Below, piece after piece: positions 12,151-25,230 of a DNA stretch of 64,000 nucleotides. Source of the stretch: Codonopsis lanceolata. Its lineage: Eukaryota; Streptophyta; Magnoliopsida; Asterales; Campanulaceae. Within the stretch, counting starts at the first letter, position 1, and each line of letters opens with the position of its first letter. The translations under genes were made by a program, and so were the position numbers. Location: contig CM028377.1 in the NCBI GenBank assembly GCA_013146195.2, forward strand, positions 177,422,465 to 177,486,464. Direction: 5' to 3'. The notes beneath the pieces are model-generated. The model searched no databases. It saw only the letters and a list, made by a program, of their open reading frames with translations, and was not told where the DNA came from.

Positions 12151-13300
12151 GGACTGTATATTGTCAAAGAGATCCGGTCAGGAGGTGTCGTACTCCCCAC
12201 AAACCAAAAAAGAGAAGACTATTGATTCTTATGTTAAATTTATATCTGATCAGTACATTACATTAGTTTTTTACTTCAGTGGCTAATCGGGCTGCGTATC
12301 GATTAGCGTGGCAACTGTGTATAGAACTTTGCCTTGTATAGTTTTTGTAGGACTTTTCAGGTTCAACGGAAGACTCCTTCTCAGCTTCACCGGAAGACCT
12401 GCTCAAAGCTTAAGATCGGTAGACCTCGTGTCCAGCTGATCTGCTTCAACGTGTCCTCTCCAGCAAAAAGCTAGCTGGATTAATTCAAGCCTATTCCCAT
12501 ATATTATTTGAATTAATCCAAGTCATTCCCTGACATGTCAAGCCGCCGAAAGCAATTTTCAGCGAGGAATACTTTTCGTCTGAGCGATGAAAGCGAGCAT
12601 CCCCTACTTTCTGCTACATCTCTCGAATCGACACCAAATCGCCCACCTTTTTAAGATCTCGAAATGATTATCTGCTCTAGATAAGCGGGAAGAGCGAAAA
12701 TCCTTGATCGACCCCATGCATTTAATGCATTTATGAATAAATTTGTTGAAGTCTTCGTCCTCTCCAATGATTCTTTTAATGCACTGCTATTAATACGCCA
12801 TTGAAGGCTGGAGCGAGACAAGCTGCAGAATCAATCGAACACTTAAGAATTGCTCAAAACTTCATAACTCCAAGTCTTTCAGCTCAGTGCATTCAATCGA
12901 TCCTTAACAGATCTAGAAGTCCTCGTCAACAACAAGAAGTTGATCATCAACATTTATTGCTTTATTCTTCTTGTTGTTAACTTCCATTAACTATACTTAT
13001 GCACGAATTAAATATCTTGTTTTTACAGATATTTAATTCCCTAGACCCAAACACAAGTCAATATTTTGTACACGATCCATTAGGGATATTCTTTGTAATT
13101 GATCTAAGTGGAAAACATAGTGCACAATTTAAATCCAAGGTTGACTGCCTTGGTGGTGGACGTAGCACTCATTATAGTGTGAACCATCCCAAAATACTTG
13201 TGTTATTTCCTACTGTATGTCTATTACTTGAACTGCTAAGTTTCATTGTTTATATTATCCATTTCAGAGAACTTAAGTAATCGTAAAAGGTCTACGGTAG
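12151..13300. other. Unassigned repeat DNA, possible LTR
   Basis: No convincing coding sequence. It includes repeated GGAAGAC/GGTAGAC words (12368-12430), which also occur at 17500-17550 beyond the copia polyprotein. That hints that both flanks belong to the same copia element (LTR or leader), but no matching ends or primer site could be recognised. Confidence 0.3.
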
Positions 13301-13309
13301 TCCTTATCG

Positions 13310-15180
13310 GCGGACACGGAACAATTTTCTTCATGACAAAATTGGTCATTGAGCACATCAAAGGACTTGGCGAGAGAAAATTGCCTTGCAAAGACAATTG
13401 ACTCTGGAATAGCTCCAAGGATGCATTTGAAGAAATCCTTACAAGCCAAAAATCAAGCAAGGATAAAAGCAGGCATAGGATATTCGAGATGTGTCTCTTC
13501 CGAGACAATCTCTTCGATCAAAGAGAAAGGTGAATCCTCAGAAGCGCTAATGATATATCTTTCTCTAAGCAGACATTTGGAAATATAGGGAAACAAGGCC
13601 TTGGTTACTCAAGTGTCCCTTACGTTTACCCTAAAGCTCAGAAAGGAAAAGCCAAAATGAATGATTCAAATGAGAAACTGAGAAGGTAACGGTAGAGAAG
13701 TGAAGTCTACCGAACGACTATGCCAAGGCAAAGTTTGGCGGCGGTAGACCTACTAAACCTCTAGGTAACTATCAAGTTTGTCTATGAAGCGAGCAAAGCT
13801 TTACTGTTGAAGGTAAACTTAAAGGTATTCTACCGAATCCTCTGAAAAGGTTTTCAACAGAAAAGCTAAAGCTAAGTCCGTTGGTAACCTACCTAGGAAG
13901 ATTCGAAAGAAACCAATTAAGTCTACCGTCAACAAACAAGCCGAACCAAAAATGGATGTCAAGAAAAGGAATAAACATAAGTACTCTTCGGTTGAACACT
14001 CTAACAGTTCTCTATGGACTTTCCATTTATGTCATTCTTGCCATTGCTTAGGCCATCGGCACCGAGAATGCTGCTAAGGTTCACCCAAGATCCGAGAGAC
14101 CTAGTTCTCTCAAGGTCAAGTAGGTATGGGTTGCAAAAGGTTGCTAATCCTTAGGACCCAAAAGAAAATAAAGGGTACCTTGTTTGCTTTAACTTCTTTT
14201 CGAGGAATGCTTCATGGCTATAGAATCGAGAAAACAAAGACATCGGTATCTAGGCAGGTGGTCGTTCAAGACACATGATGAGGAGAAGTCTTCTTCTGAG
14301 ATATAGGCTGAAGCAAAAGGACCCACGGTTATTTTCGGAGACAATGCAAGGCGAAAGACAATTGGATATGGCTCAATTACTAGAGGAAGTCTCTCCATCA
14401 ACAAAGTTTCTCTAGTAAGTGGTTTAAAGCACAATCTTCGAGCATATCATAATTATGCGACAAAGGACTTCTATGCCAATTCAATTCAAACCGGTGCCTC
14501 ATCAAAGACGGTGAATCGTGCTCTACAATCTTGACCGGCAATAGACAAGGAAAGCGTCTATGTCGTGGACATAAATCTTCTAGGGAGATTCTCAAACTGT
14601 CTAGTAGCCAACAATGTTCGTGACAACGGTGGCTATGGCACAAGCGTCTCGATCACCTCAACTTCAAGCACCTCTCCAAGCTCTCCAAAAATGGGCTTGT
14701 CAAGGTCTACCTACGGTGTCTGCCGATCATGACGAAGTTGTAAAGCTTGTCAATTAGGAAAACTTTCCAAGTCTTCCTTCAAAAGAAAGTCGTATTGTCA
14801 ACAAACAGACCTCTTCAACTTCGCATATGGATCTCTTTGGACCTATTACAACAACCGGTATTTCGGGAGACAAGTACACACTTGTAGTAGTTGATGACTA
14901 CTCTAGATTCACTTGGATTGAAACTATGACATCTAAAGATGAAACGTATGATCTAGTCAGCACTTTTTAGAAGACTTCAAACTCAAAAGCTTGAAGACAT
15001 TTGTGACATAAGATCGACAACGGCACCGAATTCAAAAACAATGGTGTAGAAATCTGCGATGACCATGGGATCGCCACAACTTCTACGCCGGTACTCCTCA
15101 ACAAAATGGTGTAGCCGAGCGGAAGAACGAACAACGATTGAAGCGGCTAGAACAATCTTTGTGCTAAACTTCAGTATTTA
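13310..15180 (+). pseudogene. Sirevirus-like gag, protease and integrase remnants
   Basis: Pieces in changing frames. Gag C-terminal block about 13400-13680 (Lys/Ser-rich, then GYSSVPYVYPKAQKG). A protease-region block at 14310-14440 (GPTVIFGDNARRKTIGYG, and VSGLKHNLR) follows a lost active-site segment. Integrase zinc finger near 14640-14780 (HLN...SCKACQLGK) and core near 14880-15130 (VVDDYSRFTWIE, and TPQQNGVAERKNE). At least six frame changes and stops were seen. Nothing here could make protein. Confidence 0.65.
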
Positions 15181-15989
15181 AGGCGAAGCGATCAACAACG
15201 CTTGTTTTACCCGAATAGATCCACAGGTAAACAAGTTTCATAATAAAACTCCATATGAAATATGGAGAGGAAGATCCCAAACATAGGATTTCTTAAAATC
15301 TTCTTGTAAATGTTTTGTTCTTTATAACGGAAAAGAATATAGAGGAAAATTTGATGCAAAATCGACGAAGGAATTTTTTCGGGTATTCCAAACATTCAAA
15401 AGCATTTCGCATTTTCGATAAATCTAACTTAAAAATCTTAGAATGCGTGCATGTTTCTTTTGATGAATATGACTTGTTAGAGCCTAGAATGGCTCGAGCG
15501 TTGCTAATGATTACGATAATGATGAGGCAGTACAAATACATCATCTACTTCCAATCCTTATCGAAAAATGACAACTGCGAGATCCCACCAGGTAACCCTT
15601 CACCGGTAGATGAGACCTCTACCGATACCGATAACAACTCATCTGTTGACCTGAACCCATCTCTTACTGTTTTACCCCAAGCACCTTTACTGATCTCTCA
15701 TCCTTCTTGTTCACCGAGAAAATGAATGTTTTGAAGACTCTATTTCTTCGAACAGATTTTGGTGAATCTCCTTCTCAACCAACTCGACGTAAGGGAAGAA
15801 TCCACGAAGTGATCTTCCTCCAACCGTTATTGAAGCAAGAGATCATCCCATTTCTCAAATCATTGGTGATCTCAATACGGGGAGTTTATGCGAGAAATAA
15901 GGTTCGAGAAGAAACTTTGTTCGCTTATGCATTTGTATCGGAACTCAAACCAAAGAAGATTGATGAAGCTATCGAAGATCATAAGCTTG

Positions 15990-17450
15990 GATTGAAGCTA
16001 TGCAAGAAGAGTTGAACCAGTTTGAAAGATGTAAGGTGTGGAGCTTAGTTCAAAGACCGACCGATCATCCACTCATCGGCACCAAGTGGGTTTTCTAAAT
16101 AAAAGAGATGAAGATGGAAATGTCACGAAACAAAGCTAGATTGGTTGCTCGGGGCTACCGAAAGGGAAGAAGAATAGACTTTGATGAAACTTTTGCTCAC
16201 ATGTTGCTAGACTAGAAGCAATCGTAATCTTTCTAGCCTATGCCTCGCTCATGGACTTCAAAGTGTATCGTATGGATGTTAAGAGTGCCTTTCGAATGGT
16301 GATCTTCAAGAAGCTATACGTGGAGCAGCCTCCGATTTGTCATTTCGACAAATTTGGATCACGTCTACCGACTCGAGAAAGCTCTCTACGGCTGAAGCAA
16401 GCTCCTAGAGCTTGGTATGAAACTCTATCCAAGTTCTTAATTGAACAAGGATTCGTGAGAGGAAGAATCGACACTACTTTATTCATCCTCAAGCACAAAG
16501 GCCATTCTCTTCTAGTACAAATCTATGTGGGCGACATCATCTTTGGATCAACTAACCAAAGCTATGTAAAAGATTCGAGAAGGCGATGCAAAGCAAGTTC
16601 GAGATGAGCATGATGGGTGAACTTACCTATTTTCTAGGACTGAGATACAACGGACTTGAGACGGAATCTTCATCAACCAAACCAAATATGCAAAGGATCT
16701 AATCAAGAAGTTTGGTCTTTATTCACCAAAGGATTTGAAACTCCAATGTCTACCGATTGCCATCTTGACAAAGATGAAAGGAAAGCAAGAGAACATGACC
16801 AAGTACCGAGGAATCATAGGTTCACTTCTTTACCTTCTTGCTAGTAGACGACATTATGTTTGCTGTTTGTGTTTGTGCTAGATTTCAAAGCAGATCCAAA
16901 GGAGTCACATTTGCTTGCGCCAAGCGTATCATCGGATATGTTTCAAAAACAACAAATCTAGGCATCGGTATTCAAAATCCAACAACTTCAATCTAGTTGG
17001 ATACTCGGATGCAGATTATGCAAATGCAAAGTGAGCAGAAGAAGCACCGGTGGGACTTGTCAATTTCTTGGAAATCAGACTTGTCTCATGGTCTTGCAAG
17101 AAACAAGGATTAGTGGCAAACTCAACCACGAAGCAGAATACATTGCTTTGCAAGCATTTGTTGCTCTCAAGCTGCTATGGATGAAGCAACAACTAGTGGA
17201 CTACAACATCAAGACCTCAAAATGCCCAATCATGTGTGATAACACATCGGATATCTCGTCTCCAAAAATCGATGATGCATTCAAAGACAATGCACATTGA
17301 TATTCGTTATCATTTTCTCAAAGATCATGTGGAAAAAGGTAACATCGATCAGAATATGTTCCAGCGAGCATCAATTGGCGAACATTCTCACAAAACCACC
17401 GGATGCCACCGGGTTTGCTTATTTAAGGAGAAATCTTGATATGATTGATC
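15990..17450 (+). pseudogene. Sirevirus-like RT and RNase H remnants
   Basis: RT begins near 15995 (EELNQFERCKVWSLV) and continues in broken frames: MDVKSAF at 16275, KQAPRAWYE at 16395, and the catalytic box at 16520-16550. That box reads YVGD instead of YVDD (TAT GTG GGC GAC), so a catalytic Asp is replaced by Gly. RNase H follows (YSDADYA near 17005, then NHEAEYIALQAFV, ending near TKPPDATGFAY at 17390-17430). It is dead both by frame and by active site. Confidence 0.75.
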
Positions 17451-18332
17451 CTACTACTTAATTAATATTTTGTTAATGTTTCTTTCATACGGTAGACCAG
17501 GTTTTAGACTAATTGGAAGACGTAAGTTCTCCTTTACCGGAAGACCTAAAGGTTAGTACTCTTACTTAGTCTCTTGTTTCTTTGAAGAGGTTTCTAAAGC
17601 AATTAAGTGGGTCAAGGATAAAATTTGGTACTTAAGAAAATATCTTAAGTTCCGCTTTTTCAAAACCGATATTTTTCGCCTTTAAATAGTCCTTGAACCG
17701 TCATTTGCAAACTTTACGAAACCCTTTGAACATAAATCTTTTTCTCTCCTCTCTCTCTCTCTAGAGTAACTACTTTACCAAATTCAAGTTCTTCTTCTTG
17801 TTTCTTCTCATCATCAACAATGAGTACGCTTCTCTCTACTCTACTCGTAATTTTCTATGTCTTGTGCATTTCATTATCAACCTAAAATCCTTTTGGAATT
17901 CAAGCGGTCATTTTCAGTTTATCAGGTGATTCGCCATTGTTGTTCTTACAAACTTGAATACTATGATCGTTTTTGTTTATTCATTGTTTATTCTTATGAA
18001 AACTTACATTTATGCATTTCTCGAGTGTGGTTTCTCTAAACATTCTAGGGTTTCAAGTTTTTGCTTAGAAAATTTCAATTATTTTAGAAAACTTTGAAAT
18101 TCCTACTTGTTTAGATGTCTAGATGAAAAGCCAAATTTTATTTTGTTTTCTTTCGGAAAGAACTTCAAAATCAAAGCGGACGGGAGGCTTTTGACCACGA
18201 AATGTCATTCCTCCCAATTCGAATATCAACCTTCGGGATACCCACATCTATCCGCCTCTCATGACATTATTGTCGCTTTGGACCGGCTATACATTAGAGG
18301 GCATGGGTGACCTTCGGTCAATCAACTCATAA
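17451..18332. other. Unassigned flank of the Sirevirus-like element
   Basis: No supported gene. It contains a CT-rich tract at 17750-17762 and GGAAGAC words similar to 12368-12430. It could be the env-like region or 3' LTR of the copia element, cut by the assembly gap. Confidence 0.3.
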
Positions 18333-18432
18333 NNNNNNNNNNNNNNNNNNNNNNNNNNNNNNNNNNNNNNNNNNNNNNNNNNNNNNNNNNNNNNNNNNNN
18401 NNNNNNNNNNNNNNNNNNNNNNNNNNNNNNNN
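18333..18432. other. Assembly gap of 100 N
   Basis: Exactly 100 N, the usual placeholder for a gap of unknown size. It is followed by a T-rich homopolymer run, a likely cause of the break. True distance and orientation across it are unknown. Confidence 0.99.
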
Positions 18433-18757
18433 TTTCTTTTTTTTTTTTTTTTCATTAGGCTCAAGGGGACATTACTAGGGATATATTTAGTATAGGTCGT
18501 GAATATTTAGGCTCTAACCATCCAAAGATAGCCTAAATTCATTTCTTAATGCCAAATGCTCACATAATATTCAAAAAGTAAGTAATATAACACAAAATAT
18601 CATATCAACTATGGGAATTGGGGTTGAATGTTTAGCATCACCGGATTTCACATAAGCATTCGCTAAGACGCATGGTAGGGACAATTGAGACTAACATGCA
18701 GCACACCTGCTCGAAGTGTGCTTGAGATATATAAATGAGAAAAATCCAAGAGATCTA
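18433..18757 (-). repeat. Inverted copy of 402-705
   Basis: This stretch, from the poly-T next to the gap to GAGATC near 18757, is the reverse complement of 402-720 with a few differences. It is the 3' non-coding region of Athila copy 2 and gives a ~300-bp inverted repeat separated by 17.7 kb. Confidence 0.9.
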
Positions 18758-21600
18758 ACTAACATGCAATTGACCCTAAGTTACAATTTAATGCAACAAT
18801 CATGTTCGAATGGCTATGCATCATATTCTTGTGCATATCCTGTTGAAGATAAATCGGTGTTATAAACTTTATAAAACTATTCTAATCAATCCAAAATTAT
18901 GACCGGTGTGAGTGCATGAAGAATTTGGAGAAAAGTAAAAGTTTCAAGAAAATTAAGTAAATTCCTGGGGGATCTACTTGACTAACTATGCGGTTCATCG
19001 CACTAATCTCCTCATGGACTACGACTAGCATTACCACACCTAAAACTATAGGATGAATATTTTGAATAATTTTTTTTTTTTTAAGAAATGGAGAAAATTG
19101 GAGGTGATGACGATGACACAATTGATGATGGGTCCCCATAAGAGGAACCCACGAGTATCTAATGAAAGTGTATTCTGGTCAAGGCAACACCAAAACAGAT
19201 AAATAGGGTGAAGAGTTAAATGGTCATCAAATAAAGCAATTCTCTTTCACCCTAACGACATAGCCGTCTCCATTCTTCGTTAGGGTCAACCCGCTAAGAC
19301 CTTAAATTTTCAATCCCCCAAACTTAAGTTCTATTTTGTCCTCAAAATAGAGGAACATATGAGGATTGATGGGGTAGGACAAATATCAAAGGACATAGCG
19401 GTCCACCTAACGAACGAGGATGGAACTTGGGCCTCGACTCAAGGTGAGCTCAAGAGATAACTAATGAGGATGAAACCCTGGGATCGTGCTCTGTATTGCT
19501 TAATAGTTTGACGGGGCTCGTCAACGCCGTTGGCCCAACCGGTAAATTTCAAATTGTCGCACGCATCTGGCCAACCGCCGACTCACACCATATCGCTTTG
19601 AGATAGTCGCCTCCAACCCGCTTGGAGATCCCAACAGCGATCCTCGTTTTCCTCTTCGGGTTCCTCCTCTGAGGAACCCTCACTGCGCCGGCCGGTGATG
19701 CTCAAACAAAATGGCCCTAGTAATGACCCATCAGCCTCTTCACTTGTTTGGGCATTCTCACGCTTGCCCCCTACACACAAGTCGCTGATCAAATGCGGAA
19801 CGCGAACCCCGCATTCGCCCTACCTCTAATTGTCTTCTTGATTGGCCGCTGATCAAACCGCCAACATCAATAGACCCATTAGTCATGATGGTAGGTCGAA
19901 TGCCCTCTCCCAATTCACCGTGTTTTGGTGACTCGAGGGCATGAGACGCCACAAACAAATTTATACACCTGCTTGGCCGTGTTCATGAAGGACTCTCTCA
20001 TGGTGCGAGGTCCAAAAGTGGTGGGTTACTTGCCAGGACCACTCCACACCGTGGAGAAAGCAATGACATCATTCACCACCTCGACAGGATGCGTGGCCGG
20101 AGGTAAAATAATCATCTAAGCACCAACCGCAGTTGGAGGTGCCGAATACATGTTAATGCTTTGATGAAAAATTAACTACTTATTCCTAACATTACCGGTG
20201 TCTAGACACCGCCATCCATGCTGGCCATGAATTCTCGACAAGGACTATGGCGCCCCTAGGCGAGAATCTAACGAAGCTCACCACCTACGAGCCATCGAAC
20301 GACGAATACAAAATCTTCACTAATCCCCTTTCTGCACCAAGGACTGGAGAGTTTGTTGGTGTAATTTTCTCGATGCTTCAGAGGACACCTAAGCGGTGAT
20401 GTCGTTCTTTGTTCTTCCTCCCGAACGGGGCCGAGGATGAAGAACCCAGATTTCTACGCTTAAACATTTTGTTTGATAAAATTTTAAAAACTAAAAATAT
20501 AATAAATTTAAAATGTTTTAAAAATTTTAAATTAAAATTTAATCTAAAGCATGCAAAATATATCTACGTTAAAATTAACTAGCACCCTAGCATGCAAATA
20601 TTTCACGTATAAAATTAAAGAGGGTGTTAGAAGTACCGATCCGAATTAATGCAAATGAGAGTTGATCTTCGACAAACAACAATGGTGGTTCTCTTCTTTT
20701 TCCTCAAAAGCTTCAACTTGGAATGGAGTGTAATGGGAGATGGGTGAGGAGATGAAGGGTTTGAGAGAGAAGAGTGTATCTTGAAGTTTGTGCCGAAATT
20801 CTGAAGACCGCCGGAATTTTGAAGGATTTGACTGCCGCCGCCGCTTGTCAAGAGAGACGAGAGTTTCGTGTGATTCAAGAAGAAACCCAAGGCTTTAAAT
20901 AAAGGGACCTTGGTGTCGTGTCCGCCACACCTTGCGTCCGCAAGGTGGACAACAAGCGGTTGGGATTCCTTCATTCATTCCCCATGTCCGACACTTCGCC
21001 GCCCGAGATTCGCATTTATCGGGACCTTGCCCAGTTCTTCACACTCAAGGTCCGCAAGGTGACGTAAACTTCCACTTTGTTTTCTTTCCAACTTTTCAAC
21101 AGCTTGCGCTTAGCCTTTCGTTAATCCGTTATGTCATTGATAATTCCCTGTATGAAAAATCTAACCAAAATTCTAAACTAAAAATTATTAGCAACATATA
21201 ACATTAAAATGTTTTCTCCCCAAACTTAAATTTTGGCATATTTAATTAAAAATTAAATGTCCAAGAATAGAATTTAACGGAGAGAAAACATATCTAAATT
21301 AACTAGTTAACAAATAACTTTCAAATTAGTGGGTTGCCTCCCACTTAGCGCCTTTGTTTAACGCCTGCTCGACCAAACCGCAAGCCTAGTCTTGGTGGTT
21401 CATTGTCACCAAACGGAATCAATTGTTCGCTCAACCGACATTGGCTCAAAATACGGCTTGAGTCGGTCCATTCACTTTAAACACTTCATTTTTTGGGGTT
21501 TTGTATATCAACAAATTTGATGAGGATAAATTGCATTCATTCTAAAAGGACCTGACCATTTGATTTTAATTTACCCGGAATAACCTTAACCTAGAGTTAA
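18758..21600 (-). other. Athila region between pol and 3' end, no intact frame
   Basis: Where Athila elements carry an env-like frame and long untranslated DNA. Only short broken frames are visible (for example 19583-19958), none with a recognised domain. CCCCCAAACTTAA words occur near 19314 and 21216. The motif GGGTTGCCTCCCACTTAGCGCC at 21331-21352 is a common feature next to integrase in plant Ty3 elements. One palindrome ACCTTGCGTCCGCAAGGT sits at 20929-20946, with half-sites near 21024 and 21052. Confidence 0.5.
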
Positions 21601-23241
21601 ACAATAATACTTTCATACCGATGAAGCATTTTGTTGGCTAATCCCATGTCATGATACTTTTGGTCTTTTCTTTATAAGTTTTTGCATTCTCGTACGAATT
21701 GAGTCTATGTTCTTCTAATTCATTTAATCGAACAATCTTTCTTTCTCCGACTAATGTCAAATCTAAATTCACTTTAATTGCCCAATAGGCTTTGTGCTCA
21801 ATTTCCACCGGTAAATGGCAAGCTTTACCATATACCATCCTATATGGACTCATTCTATGGGTGTCTTAAAAGCGCTCTCGGTATGCCCATAAAGCATCCT
21901 TAAGTTTAGATTCCCAATCTTTACGATTAGCCTAACGCTTTTTCTAACACCGCTTTATCTGCCTATTGCTTACTTCTACTTGTCCGTAAGTTGTGGATGA
22001 TAAGGTGTAGCTAATTTGTGAGTTACACCATGCTTTCTAAGAACACTGCAACAACTTATTGGTAAAATGAGTTCCCCTGTCACTTATTATGGCCTTGGGG
22101 ACTCCATATCTAGCAAATAAATCTTCAACAAATTTGACTACTTTTTCCATCATTAGTTTTAGTTGCTACCGCTCTATCCATTTAGAGACATAATCAATCG
22201 CTACCAAAATATATTCACAATTATTGGACAATGAAAGGACCCATAAAATCAATACCCCAAACATCAAAGATTTCAACTACTAAATAAACATGGGCATCTG
22301 CTTTCTTTCCTATACCACCGTTTTGACATTTGTCGCATGTCGTTCAAAACAGCTTCACAATCTCTAAAAACAAGAGGCCAATACAACCCCGATTGCAAAA
22401 TTTTTCGAGCGGTTTTATACCACTAAAATGACCACCACAACGAATATCCATGGCATTCCATGAATACCTTGTTGGTCTTTTTATACATCTTCTTTATTAA
22501 AGAATGGAATAAACATAAGTGAGGAGCTTCCCAAAATAATTTTTAGTTTAAAAAAATTTAACCTTTTTAGTAATGATCAAAATCTGAGTTAATTATATCG
22601 GACACATAGTAGTTGACAAAATCAGCATACCAAGGATGGAATATCTTTAATGGCTAGGAGTTGTTCATCGGAAAATATCATTAATGGGGACAGGATCATC
22701 AAGAAATTGACGCTCCAGCAAGGGTGAAAATTCTAACCTAGACAAGTGGTCGGCCACAACATTCTGGTTCCTCTTTTATCCTTGATAGTTATGTCAAATT
22801 CTTGTAACAACAACATCCATCTAATTAATCTTGGTTTAGCATCCTTCTTACTTAAGAGATATTTTAATGCGAGAATGATCGAGAAAAGATTATCACCTTT
22901 GATCTAGCAAATATGATCTAAATTTTTCTAAAGCATATACTCTTTAAAAATTCCTTTTTGTAGTGGTATAGTTCAATTGAGCATCATTCAGAGTTCTACT
23001 AGCATAATGGATCACATGAGGCTTTCTATCTACCCTTTGTCCTAACACGGCTCCAATTGCAAAATCTGATGCATCACACATGATTTCGAACGGAAGTGAC
23101 CAATCGGGGCGGATAAGATTGGGGCAGTAGTCAACTTTTCTTTTAATAAATTAAAAGCTTCCAAACATTCTTTATCAAAAATAAACTCTGTATCTTTTGC
23201 TAACAAATTACATAGAGGTTTTGCATTTTGGAAAAGTCTTT
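21600..23241 (-). pseudogene. Athila RNase H and integrase remnants
   Basis: Decayed continuation of pol. Integrase core motifs can be read near 22060-22210 (VAIDYVSKWIER, and the second catalytic Asp in AIISDRGTHF). The C-terminal part at 21638-21853 (MSPYRMVYGKACHLPVEIEHKAYW, shown here only as its key block YGKACHLPVE) is intact in frame. RNase H is recognisable only by scattered blocks around 22700-23200. Many frame breaks are present. Confidence 0.7.
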
Positions 23242-24687
23242 TTATAAATCTACGATAAAACGCATGACCAGAAAACTTCGAACTCCTTTAAGCAAGTGGG
23301 AGGGGTAGTTGTGAGAAATAACTTCAATTTTAGCTTTGTCAACTTCAATTCCTTTATTTGAAACAACATGCCCTAAGACAATTCCATGTTTTACCATGAA
23401 GTGACTTTTCTCCCAACTTAAAGTTAAATTAGTTTCGCAGCATCTTTTCAGGACAGATGTAAGGTTTTCTAAACAGTGATCAAAAGAATTTCCGAAAACT
23501 GAAAAATCATCCATGAAAACTTCTACGCATCTTTCAACTAAGTCTGAAAATATAGAAATCATGCATCTTTGAAAAGTAGCTGGTGCATTACACAACCCAA
23601 AAGGCATTCTCCTAAAGGCAAAAGTACCAAAGGGACATGTAAATGTTGTTTTCTCTTGGTCTTCAGGTGCAACAGGGATCTGATTATACCCAGAAAAACC
23701 ATCAAGAAAACAATAGTATTCATGGCCTGCTAATCTTTCAAGAATTTGGTCAATAAATGGCAAAGGAAAGTGGTCTTTCCTTGTTGCCGCATTTAATTTA
23801 CGCAAATCGATACACATTCTATAACCAGTGATAGTCCTTGTAGGGACTAATTCATCTTTATCATTTTTGACAACAGTAATTCCTGACTTTTTAGGAACTA
23901 CTTGGACAGGACTAACCCATTTACTATCTGATATAGGGTAAATTATACCCGCGTCTAAAAGCTTAAGAACTTCTTTCCTAACAGCTTCTTCCATGTGTGG
24001 GTTGAGTCTTCTCTGTCTTTCTCTAGAAGGTTTACTACCTTCCTCTAAATGAATTTTATGCATACACATAGAGGGACTAATTCCTTTTAAGTCAGCTAAA
24101 GACCATCCTAGAGCTTCTCTATGTGTCCATAAAACTTTTAACAAACTTTCTTCTTGTTTTTCTGATAAGTTGGCTGCTATAATAACAGGCAAAGTGTTAC
24201 CTTCCCCTAAAAATGCATATTTTAAGTGGGATGGTAATGGCTTTAATTCTTCGACTTTGGGAGAATTAATAGAAGGCATAAATTCAGAATTTTCTGCTTT
24301 AATTGTTTCTTTTATTTTAGCCTCATTATTCTCTTCTTGTTTTTCTTCCTTAATATCTTCAATTTCAATTTCCTCAAAGAGAGATTTTAGAATCTCTACT
24401 TCATCTTCTTTAATTTCATAACTTTCTTCAACTCTTTTCTTTGACTCATCAGAATTAATTTCTGATTCTACCTTTATTTCTTTTTCATCTTTCTTTTTAC
24501 TAGCTTCTAGCTTTTCTTTTTCTAATCTTTCTTCTTCCTCTATTTCTCTTTCAATTTCCTCAATGTCAATTTTTATGGGAGGAATAGGGCTATCATCATA
24601 GACAATAAATCTATCTCTCTCATAATCTTGCTCTTCTTCAAAAGTTTCGGTTGATAATTTCTCAATCTCATCAATTGAAAACAGCAC
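23242..24687 (-). pseudogene. Athila reverse transcriptase segment with acidic spacer
   Basis: A 481-codon open segment of the polyprotein. Residues 1-145 are Glu/Lys-rich, a likely helical spacer between protease and RT. RT proper starts near residue 190 (HREALGWSLADLKGISP), with CIDLRKLNAATRKDHFPLP, FLDGFSGYNQIP, MPFGLCNAPATFQ and the catalytic FMDD at about residues 391-394. It ends in the thumb (GHVVSNKGIEVDKAK) with a frame break at RSFL. The first Met is only where the frame opens, not a true start. Open, and the best-kept RT in the window, but cut off from the rest of pol by breaks on both sides. Confidence 0.85.
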
Positions 24688-25230
24688 TCATGTCACTAGG
24701 TCTATTCATAGCATCAAACACGTAAATTTCAACTGTTTCACCTAGGACCGACATTGTGAGTTTACCATTTTTCACATTTATCATTGTATTAGCGATTGCC
24801 ATAAATGGTCTCGCCTAACAATATTGGGACTTCATTATTAGTGCATATCTTCCTTTCCATCTCAAGAACCACAAAGTTCTTGTATGATTAATTTATCAAC
24901 TTTGAACTAGGATATCTTCCACTATACCCAAGGGATATTTAACTGAGCGATCAGCTAATTGTAATTGCATATTAGTGGGTTTTAGTTCTCCTAGACCTAA
25001 TTGTTTATAGACCGAAAAAGGCATCAAGTTAATACTTGCTCCTAAATCTAGCATTGCTTTCATCTTTTAGAGTCTCCCAAGGAAACTTGAATATTAAAGT
25101 CACTGGGTCTTTCAACTTAGGTGGTAATTCGGGTTGTAAAACAGGCGACGCGTTTTGAAACAACAATCTTTTCGTTGTTTTCAAACTTGTGTTTCTTAGA
25201 GTGAAGATCTTTGAAAAACTTTGCATAATT
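24688..25230 (-). pseudogene. Athila aspartic protease remnant
   Basis: The minus strand at 24960-25060 reads MLDLGASINLMPFSVYKQLG, the DLGAS variant of the retroviral-type protease active site used by Athila. It is preceded by PPKLKDPVT (25110-25140) and followed by LADRSVKYPLGIVEDI. Single-base breaks separate these blocks. The protease would cut the Gag-Pol polyprotein. Confidence 0.75.

Larger units (their letters stand above)
13310..17450 (+). mobile_element. Decayed Sirevirus-like Ty1/copia element
   Basis: Plus-strand copia coding region in the order gag, protease, integrase, RT, RNase H, with many frame breaks. Motifs such as GLGYSSVPYVYPKAQKGK in gag, SCKACQLGK in integrase and KQAPRAWYETLSKFL in RT point to the Sirevirus (SIRE/Maximus) lineage. 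LTR limits were not found. The 3' side up to the gap (17451-18332) could include an env-like region or LTR. Confidence 0.7.

Noticed and set aside
19583..19958. Two short frames as an Athila env-like protein
   Set aside because: No signal peptide or membrane segment and the frames are short and broken.
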